From Kaistia soli DSM 19436 (GTDB taxonomy: Bacteria; Pseudomonadota; Alphaproteobacteria; Rhizobiales; Kaistiaceae), in the NCBI RefSeq assembly GCF_900129325.1, contig NZ_FQUP01000003.1, positions 372,001-436,000 on the forward strand: a stretch of 64,000 nt of DNA. Direction: 5' to 3'. A program made the position numbers and the translations under genes. Positions 34,726-43,384 of this stretch are shown piece by piece; positions within the stretch are counted from its first letter, which is position 1; each line of letters starts with the position of its first letter. The notes beneath the pieces were generated by a model. It was given only the letters and a program-made list of their open reading frames with translations, was not told the DNA's origin and ran no database searches.

Positions 34726-35693
34726 TGACGATTGGTCATTCCAGCGAAAGCCCCGCCGCGACAGGCCTCAGCCCGTCGCGCTCCGGCGCACGCCCGGCTC
34801 GAACCCGCAAGCCGCTCAGCGACAACGCCTACGGCTACCTGTTCCTCGCGCCGTGGCTGGTCGGACTGCTAGTGTTTCTGGCCGGCCCGACGCTCGTCTC
34901 ACTTTATCTGTCCTTCACGGATTTCAATCTGTTGCAGCCGCCCAAATGGGTGGGGGCGCAGAACTACATAACGCTGTTCTCGCGCGACCCTCGCTACCTG
35001 CAAGCGCTGCGCGTGACGTTTACCTATGTGTTTACCGCGGCGCCGCTGAACCTGCTCTTCGCGCTCCTCCTCGCGCTCCTGCTCAACACCAGGATCCGCG
35101 GCATCAGTTTGTACCGAGCCGTCTACTACGTTCCCTCGCTGCTGGGCGGTAGCGTCGCCATCGCCATCTTGTGGCAGCAGATTTTCGGGCTGGACGGCGT
35201 GGTCAGCCAGATCCTCGGATTTTTTGGTGTTCATGGGTCGAGCTGGGTGTCCTCGCCCAAACAGGCGCTGTGGACGCTGGTGATACTGCATGTCTGGCAG
35301 TTCGGCTCGGCCATGATCATCTTCCTCGCCGGCCTCAAGCAGATCCCGGCGGAGCTCTACGAGGCCGCAACGATCGATGGTGCCGGCAAGGTCCACCGAT
35401 TCTGGTTCATCACCCTGCCGATGTTGACACCGGTGATCTTCTTCAACCTCGTGCTGCAGATCATCAACTCGTTCCAGGCTTTCACCCCCGCCTTCATCAT
35501 CAGCGGCGGCAAGGGCGGTCCGCTCGATTCAACGCTGTTCTACACTTTGTATGTCTACATCCAGGGCTTCACTAACTTTCGCATGGGCTACGCGTCGGCG
35601 ATGGGCTGGATTCTACTCATCATCATCGGCGTCTTCACCGCGCTCGCCTTCCTGAGCAGCAAGTACTGGGTCCACTACGACGACGCGAGATAG
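34725..35693 (+). CDS. Carbohydrate ABC transporter permease, MalF/UgpA-like
   Basis: The 322-residue protein has six predicted membrane helices after a basic N-terminal tail of about 30 residues. LFLAPWLVGLLVFLAGP opens the first helix, and EAATIDGAGKVHRFWFITLPML is the EAA loop that contacts the ATPase. The ATG at 34725 overlaps the binding-protein stop and is preferred to upstream in-frame codons within that gene. It forms half of the import channel. Confidence 0.93.
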   Translation: MTIGHSSESPAATGLSPSRSGARPARTRKPLSDNAYGYLFLAPWLVGLLVFLAGPTLVSLYLSFTDFNLLQPPKWVGAQNYITLFSRDPRYLQALRVTFTYVFTAAPLNLLFALLLALLLNTRIRGISLYRAVYYVPSLLGGSVAIAILWQQIFGLDGVVSQILGFFGVHGSSWVSSPKQALWTLVILHVWQFGSAMIIFLAGLKQIPAELYEAATIDGAGKVHRFWFITLPMLTPVIFFNLVLQIINSFQAFTPAFIISGGKGGPLDSTLFYTLYVYIQGFTNFRMGYASAMGWILLIIIGVFTALAFLSSKYWVHYDDAR

Positions 35694-35697
35694 GGCC

Positions 35698-36558
35698 ATG
35701 GCAACCAGCACTCGAACCGTCCGGGTTTTCCCATTCAGCCAGCTGCTGACACACCTTGTGCTGATCGTCGGCGCGTTCTGCATGCTCTATCCGTTGCTTT
35801 GGATGATCGGCAGCTCGTTCAAGCCCGACAGTGAAATCTTCACCGAACTCAGTCCGATCCCCAGAAGCCTCGACCTGACGAACTATATACGCGGCTGGGT
35901 ACTCGGGAGCGGCACGTCGTTCGCGACGTTCTACATTAATTCCTTCGTCGTCTGCGCCGGCGCCATCATCGGCAATCTGCTGTCGTGCTCTCTCGCGGCC
36001 TACGCCTTTGCACGGATCAGGTTCAAGCTGCGTGGCCTATGGTTCGCCGTCATGCTCGGCACCTTGATGCTGCCGTTCCATGTGACCGTGGTGCCTCAGT
36101 ACATCATCTTCAATGCCCTTGGCTGGACCAACACCTTCCTGCCGCTTGTGGTGCCCAAGTTCTTTGCCGTCGACGCCTTCTTCATATTCCTGATGGTCCA
36201 GTTCATTCGCGGCATTCCCATCGAGCTCGAACAGGCGGCTATGGTTGACGGCTGCAACCGGTTCCAGATCTTCACCAAGATTATCCTGCCGCTTCTAGGC
36301 CCGGCCCTCGTGACGACGACGATCTTCACCTTCATCTGGACCTACAACGACTTTTTCAGCCAGCTCCTCTACCTTTCGACAGAGAAACACTACACCGTGT
36401 CGCTGGGCCTGCGGCTGTTCCTCGATGCCTCCGGACAATCGGCCTGGGGGCCGATGTTCGCCATGACCACGCTTTCGCTGGTCCCCGTCATCCTGGTGTT
36501 CGCTTTCTTCCAGCGGCGGCTGGTCGAAGGCATCGCCACCACCGGCCTCAAGGGCTGA
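35698..36558 (+). CDS. Carbohydrate ABC transporter permease, MalG/UgpE-like
   Basis: The 286-residue membrane protein carries MLYPLLWMIGSSFKPDSEI at the start and an EAA loop, ELEQAAMVDGCNRFQIFTKIILPL, both standard for MalG-type subunits. Four bases separate it from the previous permease. No ATP-binding gene is present anywhere in this locus, so the channel must borrow an ATPase encoded elsewhere, as many carbohydrate importers of this family do with MsiK/UgpC-type proteins. Confidence 0.93.
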   Translation: MATSTRTVRVFPFSQLLTHLVLIVGAFCMLYPLLWMIGSSFKPDSEIFTELSPIPRSLDLTNYIRGWVLGSGTSFATFYINSFVVCAGAIIGNLLSCSLAAYAFARIRFKLRGLWFAVMLGTLMLPFHVTVVPQYIIFNALGWTNTFLPLVVPKFFAVDAFFIFLMVQFIRGIPIELEQAAMVDGCNRFQIFTKIILPLLGPALVTTTIFTFIWTYNDFFSQLLYLSTEKHYTVSLGLRLFLDASGQSAWGPMFAMTTLSLVPVILVFAFFQRRLVEGIATTGLKG

Positions 36559-36562
36559 GCTC

Positions 36563-38026
36563 ATGGCCGAACGTACCATCGCCATCCAGATCGGCGCAGT
36601 TTCCTTCATCGACGAAGGTACCGGCAGCGTCCTCGATACGGTTCAATCGCGGGCCGGAGTCAACACGCTGTGGCTCGCGACACCCACCTGGAATCGTGCC
36701 AGTGGCGGCCGGGCGGAGCCGGGGCGTCCCTTTCCCGACCACGGCAAGGCGGAATACGAGCCGGACTGGCGCGGCGGCAATTATGCCAAGGTGCACCCTG
36801 AATTCTATCGTGGCAGCGTTCTGGGCCCGGCCGGGCGCGCGCCAGAATACCCCGACTGGGACATGCTCGAGGCTGTCATCGCCGAGGCAAGACCTCGCGG
36901 GCTCAAGAGTTTTGCCTATTTCGACGAAAGCAGCCATGCCCGCGAACTGCGCCGCCTGCCTGGTTTCCAGCACTGCCTTGAAGTCGACATCTGGAACAAG
37001 CCGGCGCGCCGCCCCTGCTTCAACAATCCCGACTATCGCAACTGGGTCCTCGGCATCGTCGAGGACTACATCAAGAGCTACGAACTGGATGGCCTCGCCT
37101 TCTGCTCTGCCCGTCCGGGCCCGCTGGACCGGCTCCTGCAAGAGCCGACCCGGCAGGGTCTCGGGCTGATCGTCTGCTTCTGCCCGCACTGCAAGGCGCG
37201 AGCCGCCGAACGCGGCATCGACTGGCGCCGGGCTCAGGAAGGTCAGCGCAAGCTGGTCCTCCTCAATGCCGCGGTCTCCGAGGGCAACCGCCCGCCTGAC
37301 GGGGTTATTGCGGGCTTCTGGCGGCTGCTGCTGACCTACCCCGAAATCATCGGCTGGCAGTCGCTGTGGGCCGACGGCCAGCACCAGCTTTATCGCGACA
37401 TATTCGGGACCGTCCGTTCGTTCCGCCCCGACATGAAGGTCGGCTGGGACCTCTACCAGGGCAGCAGCTTCAGCCCGTTCCAACGGGCCAGCCAGAACTA
37501 CGCGGACCTGAGCCATATCGCCGACTTCCTCAAGATCTCGACCTATCACGATGCCGGTGGTCCGCGTCTCGCGAGCTTCGTGCGAAACATCGCCCGCGCC
37601 GTATTCGGCGACGCCGATCCGACCGCTGTCTATCCGATACTTCTGAAAATGCTCGGTCTCGACGAAGGAGCGCTCGATAAGCTGCCGCAGACAGGGCTGT
37701 CGGCAGACTACGTCCGCCGCGAGGTGGCGCGCGCCGATGTCGGCCGCGAGGGCCGCAGCACGGTCTGGGCCGGAATCGGCATCGACATCCCGGTCGGGGA
37801 ACCTGACGCGCAGATGGCAGAAGAGGTTTCGATCGGCGACACACCGATGATCGACGCCGACCTGACAGCCGGCCCGGGCCTCGTCGAGACCACCCCGGCG
37901 CGCGTGAGCGCCGCGGTTCGCGCGGCCTTCGCCGGAGGTGCCACCGGCATCGTGCTGGGCCGCAAATATTCGGAGATGCGGCTCGACAACCTCTCGGGTG
38001 TCAAGAGCGCGCTGGCCGACCTCTAG
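36563..38026 (+). CDS. Uncharacterised TIM-barrel protein related to GHL6/GH42-like hydrolases
   Basis: This 487-residue cytoplasmic protein shares its plan with the barrel of the 736-residue protein at the operon start but lacks the trimerisation and C-terminal domains. RPCFNNPDYRNWVLG (C152) and CFCPHC (C205, C207, C210) match CINSAYY and CHCRNC of that protein, so both keep a four-cysteine site. In place of the DGFADNNWAG segment it has DGLAFCSARPG, so the active site probably differs. The second half includes MKVGWDLYQGSSFSPF and ISTYHDAGG, reminiscent of barrel strands with substrate contacts. The function is not known; a glycosidase, lyase or epimerase role are all open. Confidence 0.7.
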   Translation: MAERTIAIQIGAVSFIDEGTGSVLDTVQSRAGVNTLWLATPTWNRASGGRAEPGRPFPDHGKAEYEPDWRGGNYAKVHPEFYRGSVLGPAGRAPEYPDWDMLEAVIAEARPRGLKSFAYFDESSHARELRRLPGFQHCLEVDIWNKPARRPCFNNPDYRNWVLGIVEDYIKSYELDGLAFCSARPGPLDRLLQEPTRQGLGLIVCFCPHCKARAAERGIDWRRAQEGQRKLVLLNAAVSEGNRPPDGVIAGFWRLLLTYPEIIGWQSLWADGQHQLYRDIFGTVRSFRPDMKVGWDLYQGSSFSPFQRASQNYADLSHIADFLKISTYHDAGGPRLASFVRNIARAVFGDADPTAVYPILLKMLGLDEGALDKLPQTGLSADYVRREVARADVGREGRSTVWAGIGIDIPVGEPDAQMAEEVSIGDTPMIDADLTAGPGLVETTPARVSAAVRAAFAGGATGIVLGRKYSEMRLDNLSGVKSALADL

Positions 38027-38042
38027 ATCCAAGGAACTTGGC

Positions 38043-38918
38043 ATGAAGAAGATCACCCTCGGTCGCACCGGATTGTCGGTCTCCCGCATCGCGCTCGGAG
38101 GCTATCCCTTTGGCGGCGTCAATCGCGCCAATGACTGGGATCCGTGGTCGGCCGCGGGCCGAGCCGCCGCAATCGGCACTGTGAACTACGCGCTCGACAA
38201 CGGCATCAACTACATCGACACCGCCCCTGGCTACGGCGAGGGCAACAGCGAACGGATCATCGGTGAGGTGATGAAGACCCGCCGCGCCGAAACGGTGCTG
38301 GCGACGAAGGTCCGCTGGGAAGGCATGAGCAAGCAGGCGACCATCAACAGCGTGCGTGAAAGCCTCAAGCGGCTGAACACAGACCGGCTCGACATCGTAC
38401 AATTCCATGGCGGCATGTTCACCGCAGAGCAGTACCAACACATCGTCAAGGGCGGCCCCCTGGAGGGCCTGATGGAATTGAAGCAGAAGGGCGAGATTGG
38501 CTTCATCGGCCTGACCGCCGAGGAGCCATGGACGGCGATCCAGTTCCTCGCCCACCCCGAGATCGACGTGTACCAGGTTGCCTATAACTTCATCTACCAG
38601 CATGCCGCCAAGCACTTTCTCATCGACGGCACCAAGGCTGGGGCCGGCATCGTCACGATGAGGACCATGACCTCGGGCATCCTTCAGCGCGCCGCGCGCT
38701 ACCTCGCGCCGGAGTGGCAGCCGGCACATGATCTGTTCCAGGTCTGTCTCGAATTCGTCCTGTCGGACTCCCGCGTGCATGCCCCGATTGTCGGCATGCG
38801 CTGGCCGCATGAGGTCGACAAGAACATTGAGTTGCTGGAAGGGTTCACGCCTGCCTTCGACTTCGCCGCGCTGCCGCGGATGACCGCCGACGTCTACAAG
38901 GCGGAAGACTCCGAATGA
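38043..38918 (+). CDS. Aldo/keto reductase
   Basis: The 291-residue enzyme opens with the AKR pattern LGRTGLSVSRIALGG and has the full catalytic tetrad: Asp59 and Tyr64 in YIDTAPGYGEGNSE, Lys89 in ATKVRW and His122 in VQFHGG. NADPH-dependent reduction or oxidation of a sugar carbonyl is the usual activity. The ATG at 38043 follows AAGGA with good spacing; an earlier in-frame codon would overlap the previous gene without similarity. It overlaps the next gene by four bases. In this operon it likely oxidises or reduces the sugar released by the TIM-barrel proteins. Confidence 0.92.
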   Translation: MKKITLGRTGLSVSRIALGGYPFGGVNRANDWDPWSAAGRAAAIGTVNYALDNGINYIDTAPGYGEGNSERIIGEVMKTRRAETVLATKVRWEGMSKQATINSVRESLKRLNTDRLDIVQFHGGMFTAEQYQHIVKGGPLEGLMELKQKGEIGFIGLTAEEPWTAIQFLAHPEIDVYQVAYNFIYQHAAKHFLIDGTKAGAGIVTMRTMTSGILQRAARYLAPEWQPAHDLFQVCLEFVLSDSRVHAPIVGMRWPHEVDKNIELLEGFTPAFDFAALPRMTADVYKAEDSE

Positions 38919-39865
38919 TCGTCGACGCATACTCCCATACCGGCCTGCCTCGCTTCCAGACCGTCGCCGATTATCGAGGCATCATGCGGCGGGAGGGTAT
39001 CGGGAAAGCCGTGCTCAGTTCGTTCGACAGTTCGCCCGATCTCGCCGGCATCCACGCGGCGTTCACCGAGCAGCCGGAGATCTTTCGCGGTCTCGGTGTG
39101 CCGCTCGGCAAGGATCACGGCGAGATCGCGGCAGGGGCCCGCGCCCAACTCGCCGCCGGCTTCACGGGCTTGCGCATGACCGCCCGTGACGTGCTCGAAC
39201 GGCCGTTCCTCCTCGACATCGTTGGCGAAGCGGGCGGCGTCGTGCTGGCGGTCGGCCGCCTGGCCGAGGCGGCCTGCGCACAGGCCTTGCACGATGCCCT
39301 GCAGCGCCATGAAGGCCTCACGGTGATCGGCGGCCACTTTGCGGGCGGCGGCGAACCGGACGAACTCGAGCAGTATCCTGTGGCCGGCCTCTTTGCCCAC
39401 CCCCGCTTCGCCGTCGTATTCTCGCGCCATGGCGGCTATCCGGCATCCTCCATTCGGTTGTGGGCGCGCTCGATCGTCGCCCGCGCCGGCTGGTCACGAA
39501 TCCTGTGGGGTGCGGAGGCGCCGCTGTTGTTCTGGCGCAACGAGACGATGCCGGCTGCGATGGCCTGGATCGACTTCCTGGAACCGACGGCAGATGAGCG
39601 CGCTGCCTTCTTTGGTGGCAATGCGGAGCGCATCTATTTCGCTCGCCCGCACCAGCCCGGGCCGTTGGCGCTGCCGTTCGACCCGTGGACCTATATCAAC
39701 GAGGTTCCTGCCGGGCTTTGGGCCAACGGCCTGCCGGTGCCGCAGGAAATCGCCGGCCGGCTGGTCCAGGATTGGTTGGCTGCCGGTGGCGAGGGTACCC
39801 TCGGCGGGCACCTTGAAACCGTATTGCAGCGGGCACTCCCGAAACTGTCGAAATCGCGCGGGTGA
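38915..39865 (+). CDS. Amidohydrolase-fold (TIM barrel, PF04909-like) protein with altered metal site
   Basis: The 316-residue protein resembles amidohydrolase-2 family enzymes: IVDAYSH at the very start, a GLRMTARD strand, VIGGHFAGGGE with His141, and ILWGAEAPLLFW. In active members the first motif is DxHxH and the last WGSDxP; here the first His is Tyr6 and the Asp is Glu201. It may bind metal differently or act as a lactonase, decarboxylase or isomerase. It ends the catabolic operon, coupled to the aldo/keto reductase. A repeat element follows. Substrate unknown. Confidence 0.75.
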   Translation: MIVDAYSHTGLPRFQTVADYRGIMRREGIGKAVLSSFDSSPDLAGIHAAFTEQPEIFRGLGVPLGKDHGEIAAGARAQLAAGFTGLRMTARDVLERPFLLDIVGEAGGVVLAVGRLAEAACAQALHDALQRHEGLTVIGGHFAGGGEPDELEQYPVAGLFAHPRFAVVFSRHGGYPASSIRLWARSIVARAGWSRILWGAEAPLLFWRNETMPAAMAWIDFLEPTADERAAFFGGNAERIYFARPHQPGPLALPFDPWTYINEVPAGLWANGLPVPQEIAGRLVQDWLAAGGEGTLGGHLETVLQRALPKLSKSRG

Positions 39866-39890
39866 TATCCGCGCCATTCCCGGCACGCCG

Positions 39891-39997
39891 CTCGAGTATT
39901 TTCAAGCGAAGTGGACACCGGTTCGCGTGAGGAAAATGCGGCAAAACAAATAGATAGAGCAATTCTTGTGAACCGGCTTTCACCGGAACTGCTCTAG
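39891..39997. repeat. Dispersed Hyphomicrobiales-type intergenic repeat with hairpin
   Basis: The stretch contains GCGAAGTGGACACCGGTTCG, then GTGAGGAAAATGCGGC and ACAAATAGATAGAGC, ending in an imperfect hairpin at 39955-39996 (TAGAGCAATTCTTGTGA against TCACCGGAACTGCTCTA). I recognise this layout as a highly repeated intergenic element of Hyphomicrobiales genomes; only one copy is in this window. It lies between two convergent genes and its last bases include the LacI TAG stop codon (39994-39996). The hairpin may also end transcription from both sides. Confidence 0.75.
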
Positions 39998-41139
39998 TCG
40001 CGACGGTTGCCGGACCGGTCGGTGCTGCGCCGCTTCATCACTTCCACGCCCATGTCGATCACGGGTTCGCCGACCGGCGCGCCGCCAAGCCGCCTGCGGA
40101 TGGCGACGACCGCATCGAGGCCGTTGCGATAGCGGTGCGTGCGCCCGCTCGACAATGAGGGGAACGCCGATTCCATGTAATCGTGATCGTTGAATCCGGC
40201 GATGCCCATATCTTCCGGGACGCGGATGCCCTGAGCCTGGCATTCGAATAGCACGCCCAGCGCCAGGATGTCATTGTTGCAGAACACCGCATCGAGCCCT
40301 GGATCCGCTGCAATAGCCGCCCTGAACAATTCGCGACCGACGCGTGGCGTCGCAAATTCGAGCACCGGCCGGCCGGCGGGCGTCTCCGATGCATCGGCGA
40401 GCTTGGGCATGTAGCCAGGTGAAAACGAATGCTCGAGACTGGGCTGTGGCAGCCCCGCGGCCGCGAGGGCAGCCCGATACCCATCGAGCCGTCCCGACGA
40501 GCGACGGCTCACCCAGCCGGCAATGAAGCCTATGCGACGATAGCCTTCCTCGATCAGGTGCTCGGTGACCTTCCGTCCGCCGTCGTAGTGGGAGAAACCG
40601 ATGATCTGGTCGATCGGATCGTCCGAGATGTCCATGATCTGGATGACTGGGCACCCCGCATTTTCGAGCATGCGCCGCGCCTCGGGTGTCTGGTCGATGC
40701 CCGACACGATCATGCCCGCGGGCTTCTCACGCAGGAAGACCTTGATCAGCCGCTCTTCCTCCGCCTCGTCATAGCGGGTATTGCCGATCTGGACGGTCAA
40801 CGGACTGCCGTCGACACCATCGTAGACGCCGCGGAGTACATCCGTGAAAACCGTCTGCGACAGGGACGGAATGAGAACTCCGACCACCGACGATCGCGTC
40901 GAAGCTAAAGTACGGGCGCTGAGATTGGGGACGTAGCCGAGCGCCTGCACCGCCTCTTCGATGGTCTTGCGCAGCGTGTCGGATACGAGCGACGGATCGC
41001 TCAGCGCCCGCGACACGGTGATTGCGGCGACGCCGGCCCGCGCCGCCACGTCGGCGATGGTGGGACGTCCATCGCCGCGCCTTCGCCGGGCCGACAGGTC
41101 CGCTGAAGACTTCTTTCTCTCCGGCCGAATACTGTCCAT
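39994..41139 (-). CDS. LacI family transcriptional regulator
   Basis: The 381-residue protein has a LacI helix-turn-helix (TIADVAARAGVAAITVSRALSD) with the hinge LGYVPNLSARTLAS, and a periplasmic-binding-like sensor domain (VVGVLIPSLSQTVF, FCNNDILALGV, GIAGFNDHDY). About 25 basic residues precede the helix-turn-helix, longer than usual; the ATG at 41139 is the only suitable start. It is convergent with the carbohydrate operon and probably represses it through the GGTAGCGCTACC site at 30958-30969. The inducer is likely the imported sugar or a product of the TIM-barrel enzymes. Confidence 0.93.
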   Translation of the reverse strand: MDSIRPERKKSSADLSARRRRGDGRPTIADVAARAGVAAITVSRALSDPSLVSDTLRKTIEEAVQALGYVPNLSARTLASTRSSVVGVLIPSLSQTVFTDVLRGVYDGVDGSPLTVQIGNTRYDEAEEERLIKVFLREKPAGMIVSGIDQTPEARRMLENAGCPVIQIMDISDDPIDQIIGFSHYDGGRKVTEHLIEEGYRRIGFIAGWVSRRSSGRLDGYRAALAAAGLPQPSLEHSFSPGYMPKLADASETPAGRPVLEFATPRVGRELFRAAIAADPGLDAVFCNNDILALGVLFECQAQGIRVPEDMGIAGFNDHDYMESAFPSLSSGRTHRYRNGLDAVVAIRRRLGGAPVGEPVIDMGVEVMKRRSTDRSGNRRD

Positions 41140-41375
41140 GGGCCCACTGCAGTTGGTACAGGCTGGCCAATAGCGAGAACCCGTCCATTGGCCTTCGGTT
41201 TCGATCCTGTTTGACGCTATGGCGCGCGTTGCATCAAGAGCCGGTTTCCAGACCCTTGCCGATCAAGTTCCAGCGGCAAGCATTATGTTGGTCATTGACG
41301 GATATCAACCGGCGTTGCGGGATTCCGGCCGACGAGACTTGGCCGAAACTAAGCTGTTGCCGCCGATTGTATCCC

Positions 41376-42938
41376 CTACTCCCACTCGATCGTTCCTGGC
41401 GGCTTCGAGGTGACGTCGTAGACGACCCGGTTGATGCCCTTGACCTCGTTGATGATGCGGGTTGCCGCGTCGGCGAGGAAGGTCATGTCGAAGTGGTAGA
41501 AGTCCGCTGTCATGCCGTCGACCGAGGTTACGGCGCGCAGCGCGCAGACGAAATCATAGGTGCGCCCGTCGCCCATGACGCCGACCGTCTGCACCGGGAG
41601 CAGCACGGCGAAAGCCTGCCAGATCGTGTCGTAGAGCCCTGCCTTGCGGATCTCGTCGAGATAGACGGCGTCGGCCTTGCGGAGAATGTCGAGCTTCTCG
41701 CGGGTGATCCCGCCCGGACAGCGGATTGCGAGGCCAGGCCCCGGGAACGGATGGCGGCCGACGAAGAAGTCAGGCAGGCCGAGCTCGCGGCCGAGCGCCC
41801 TCACCTCGTCCTTGAAGAGCTCGCGCAGCGGCTCGACGAGCTTCATGTTCATCCGGGCCGGCAGACCGCCGACATTGTGGTGCGATTTGATCGTCACCGA
41901 CGGGCCGCCCGAGAACGACACGCTCTCGATCACGTCAGGATAAAGCGTTCCCTGCGCCAGGAATTCCGGCGCACCCTTGCCGTCGCTGGCGATCTTCTTC
42001 GCTTCGGCCTCAAACACGTCGATGAACAGGCGTCCGATGATCTTGCGTTTGGTCTCGGGGTCAGAGACGCCCTCGAGTTCGCCGATGAAGAGATCGGACG
42101 CGTCGACATGGACGAGCGGGATGTTGAAATGCTCGCGGAACAGCGACACGACCTGATCGCTCTCGCCGAGGCGCATCAGCCCGTGATCGACGAAGACGCA
42201 AGTGAGCTGCTCGCCGATCGCCTCGTGGATCAGCACGGCGGCCACGGCCGAGTCGACGCCGCCCGACAAAGCGCAGAGCACCCGCTTGCTGCCGACCTGC
42301 GCGCGGATCTTGGCGATCATCTGCTCGCGATAGGCCGACATCGTCCAATCCGACTTCAGCCCGACGACCTGATGGACGAAATTCGCCAGCAGCTTGCCAC
42401 CATCCGGCGTGTGCAGCACTTCGGGATGGAACTGCACACCGTAGAGACGACGCTGCTCGTTGGCGATCGCCGCATAGGGCGCGCCCTCGGAGACCGCGAT
42501 GACCTCGAAGCCCTCCGGGATCGCGGTGATCTTGTCCCCGTGGCTCATCCAGACCTGATGGCGGCTGCCGGGCTCCCACAGCCCTTCGAACAGCGCGGAC
42601 GGCTTCTTGACCTCGATGAAGGCGCGGCCGAATTCGCGGTGATGACCGACCTCGACGCTGCCGCCGAGCTGGGCGCTCATCGTCTGCTCGCCATAGCAGA
42701 TGCCGAGTACCGGCACGCCGGCGTCGAACACCGTTTCTGGCGCGCGGGGCGAGCCGATATCAACGGTGCTCGCGGGGCTTCCCGAGAGGATCACGCCTTT
42801 CGGCTTCAGCCGCTCGAAGGCTTCCTCGGCCTTCTGGAAAGGATGAATCTCACAATAGACACCGGTTTCCCTGAGGCGGCGCGCGATGAGCTGCGTGACC
42901 TGGGAACCGAAATCGATGATGAGAATGCTGTCGGGCAT
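41376..42938 (-). CDS. guaA: GMP synthase (glutamine-hydrolysing)
   Basis: The 520-residue enzyme has a class I glutamine amidotransferase domain with nucleophile Cys81 (GICYGEQTM) and FHPEV His/Glu pair, an ATP-pyrophosphatase domain with [12 protein letters not shown], and a C-terminal dimerisation domain ending PPGTIEWE, the invariant GuaA tail. It converts XMP to GMP in the cytoplasm. guaB lies 2.6 kb upstream on the same strand, separated by five small or housekeeping genes, so they are not one simple operon. The full length and motifs make the call firm. Confidence 0.98.
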   Translation of the reverse strand: MPDSILIIDFGSQVTQLIARRLRETGVYCEIHPFQKAEEAFERLKPKGVILSGSPASTVDIGSPRAPETVFDAGVPVLGICYGEQTMSAQLGGSVEVGHHREFGRAFIEVKKPSALFEGLWEPGSRHQVWMSHGDKITAIPEGFEVIAVSEGAPYAAIANEQRRLYGVQFHPEVLHTPDGGKLLANFVHQVVGLKSDWTMSAYREQMIAKIRAQVGSKRVLCALSGGVDSAVAAVLIHEAIGEQLTCVFVDHGLMRLGESDQVVSLFREHFNIPLVHVDASDLFIGELEGVSDPETKRKIIGRLFIDVFEAEAKKIASDGKGAPEFLAQGTLYPDVIESVSFSGGPSVTIKSHHNVGGLPARMNMKLVEPLRELFKDEVRALGRELGLPDFFVGRHPFPGPGLAIRCPGGITREKLDILRKADAVYLDEIRKAGLYDTIWQAFAVLLPVQTVGVMGDGRTYDFVCALRAVTSVDGMTADFYHFDMTFLADAATRIINEVKGINRVVYDVTSKPPGTIEWE

Positions 42939-42993
42939 GAGCGGATCCGGCGGAGAGAGGGTGGGCGAACGGGCGAAAGTATCGATCGAAGCA

Positions 42994-43019
42994 AGAGGCC
43001 GGCGCTCAGGCCGGCCTCT
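42994..43019 (-). terminator. Stem-loop terminator candidate after the small membrane-protein gene
   Basis: AGAGGCCGG (42994-43002) and CCGGCCTCT (43011-43019) form a perfect nine-base-pair stem with an eight-base loop, eight bases after the stop of the gene at 43027. The reverse strand continues TGCTTCG, so the T-run is poor; it may be a weak terminator or a processing hairpin before guaA. Confidence 0.5.
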
Positions 43020-43026
43020 AGTCTCG

Positions 43027-43302
43027 TCAGGGCGATGTCGTCGCGGCGTCCGGCGTTGCCGGCGGCGCAGCGACCGGCGTGCCGGCCCAGCTCGGATAGG
43101 CAGCGCAGCCTTCAGGTGCCGTGACGGCGCCGAAGCGCTCCTTCAGCTTGTCGCAGGCGAATTTGCGGGCCTGCTCGGGCATGTATTTGTTGATCTCGAC
43201 GCCGAAGCGGTCGTTCGGATCGGCAGCGGCGAACACATAGTAGGCCCAGTAGCCGCCGATCACGACGATGGCGAGAACGATGAGCCTGACAAGCCCGCGC
43301 AT
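43027..43302 (-). CDS. Small membrane-anchored hypothetical protein
   Basis: This 91-residue protein has one N-terminal membrane helix ([21 protein letters not shown]) followed by a soluble part with two cysteines ([21 protein letters not shown]) and a proline/alanine-rich tail. I do not recognise a family with certainty; similar short proteins are common in Hyphomicrobiales. The two cysteines would lie in the periplasm and could form a disulphide. It sits alone between guaA and the rRNA methyltransferase gene, with its own hairpin downstream. Confidence 0.75.
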   Translation of the reverse strand: MRGLVRLIVLAIVVIGGYWAYYVFAAADPNDRFGVEINKYMPEQARKFACDKLKERFGAVTAPEGCAAYPSWAGTPVAAPPATPDAATTSP

Positions 43303-43384
43303 GGATGATCTCCGTTCAGTGGTATCGAGCCTGCCCTTCTAGTGGTGGGGCGGCCGGGTGTCGAGGTCGGCGGATCTGCCGTCC

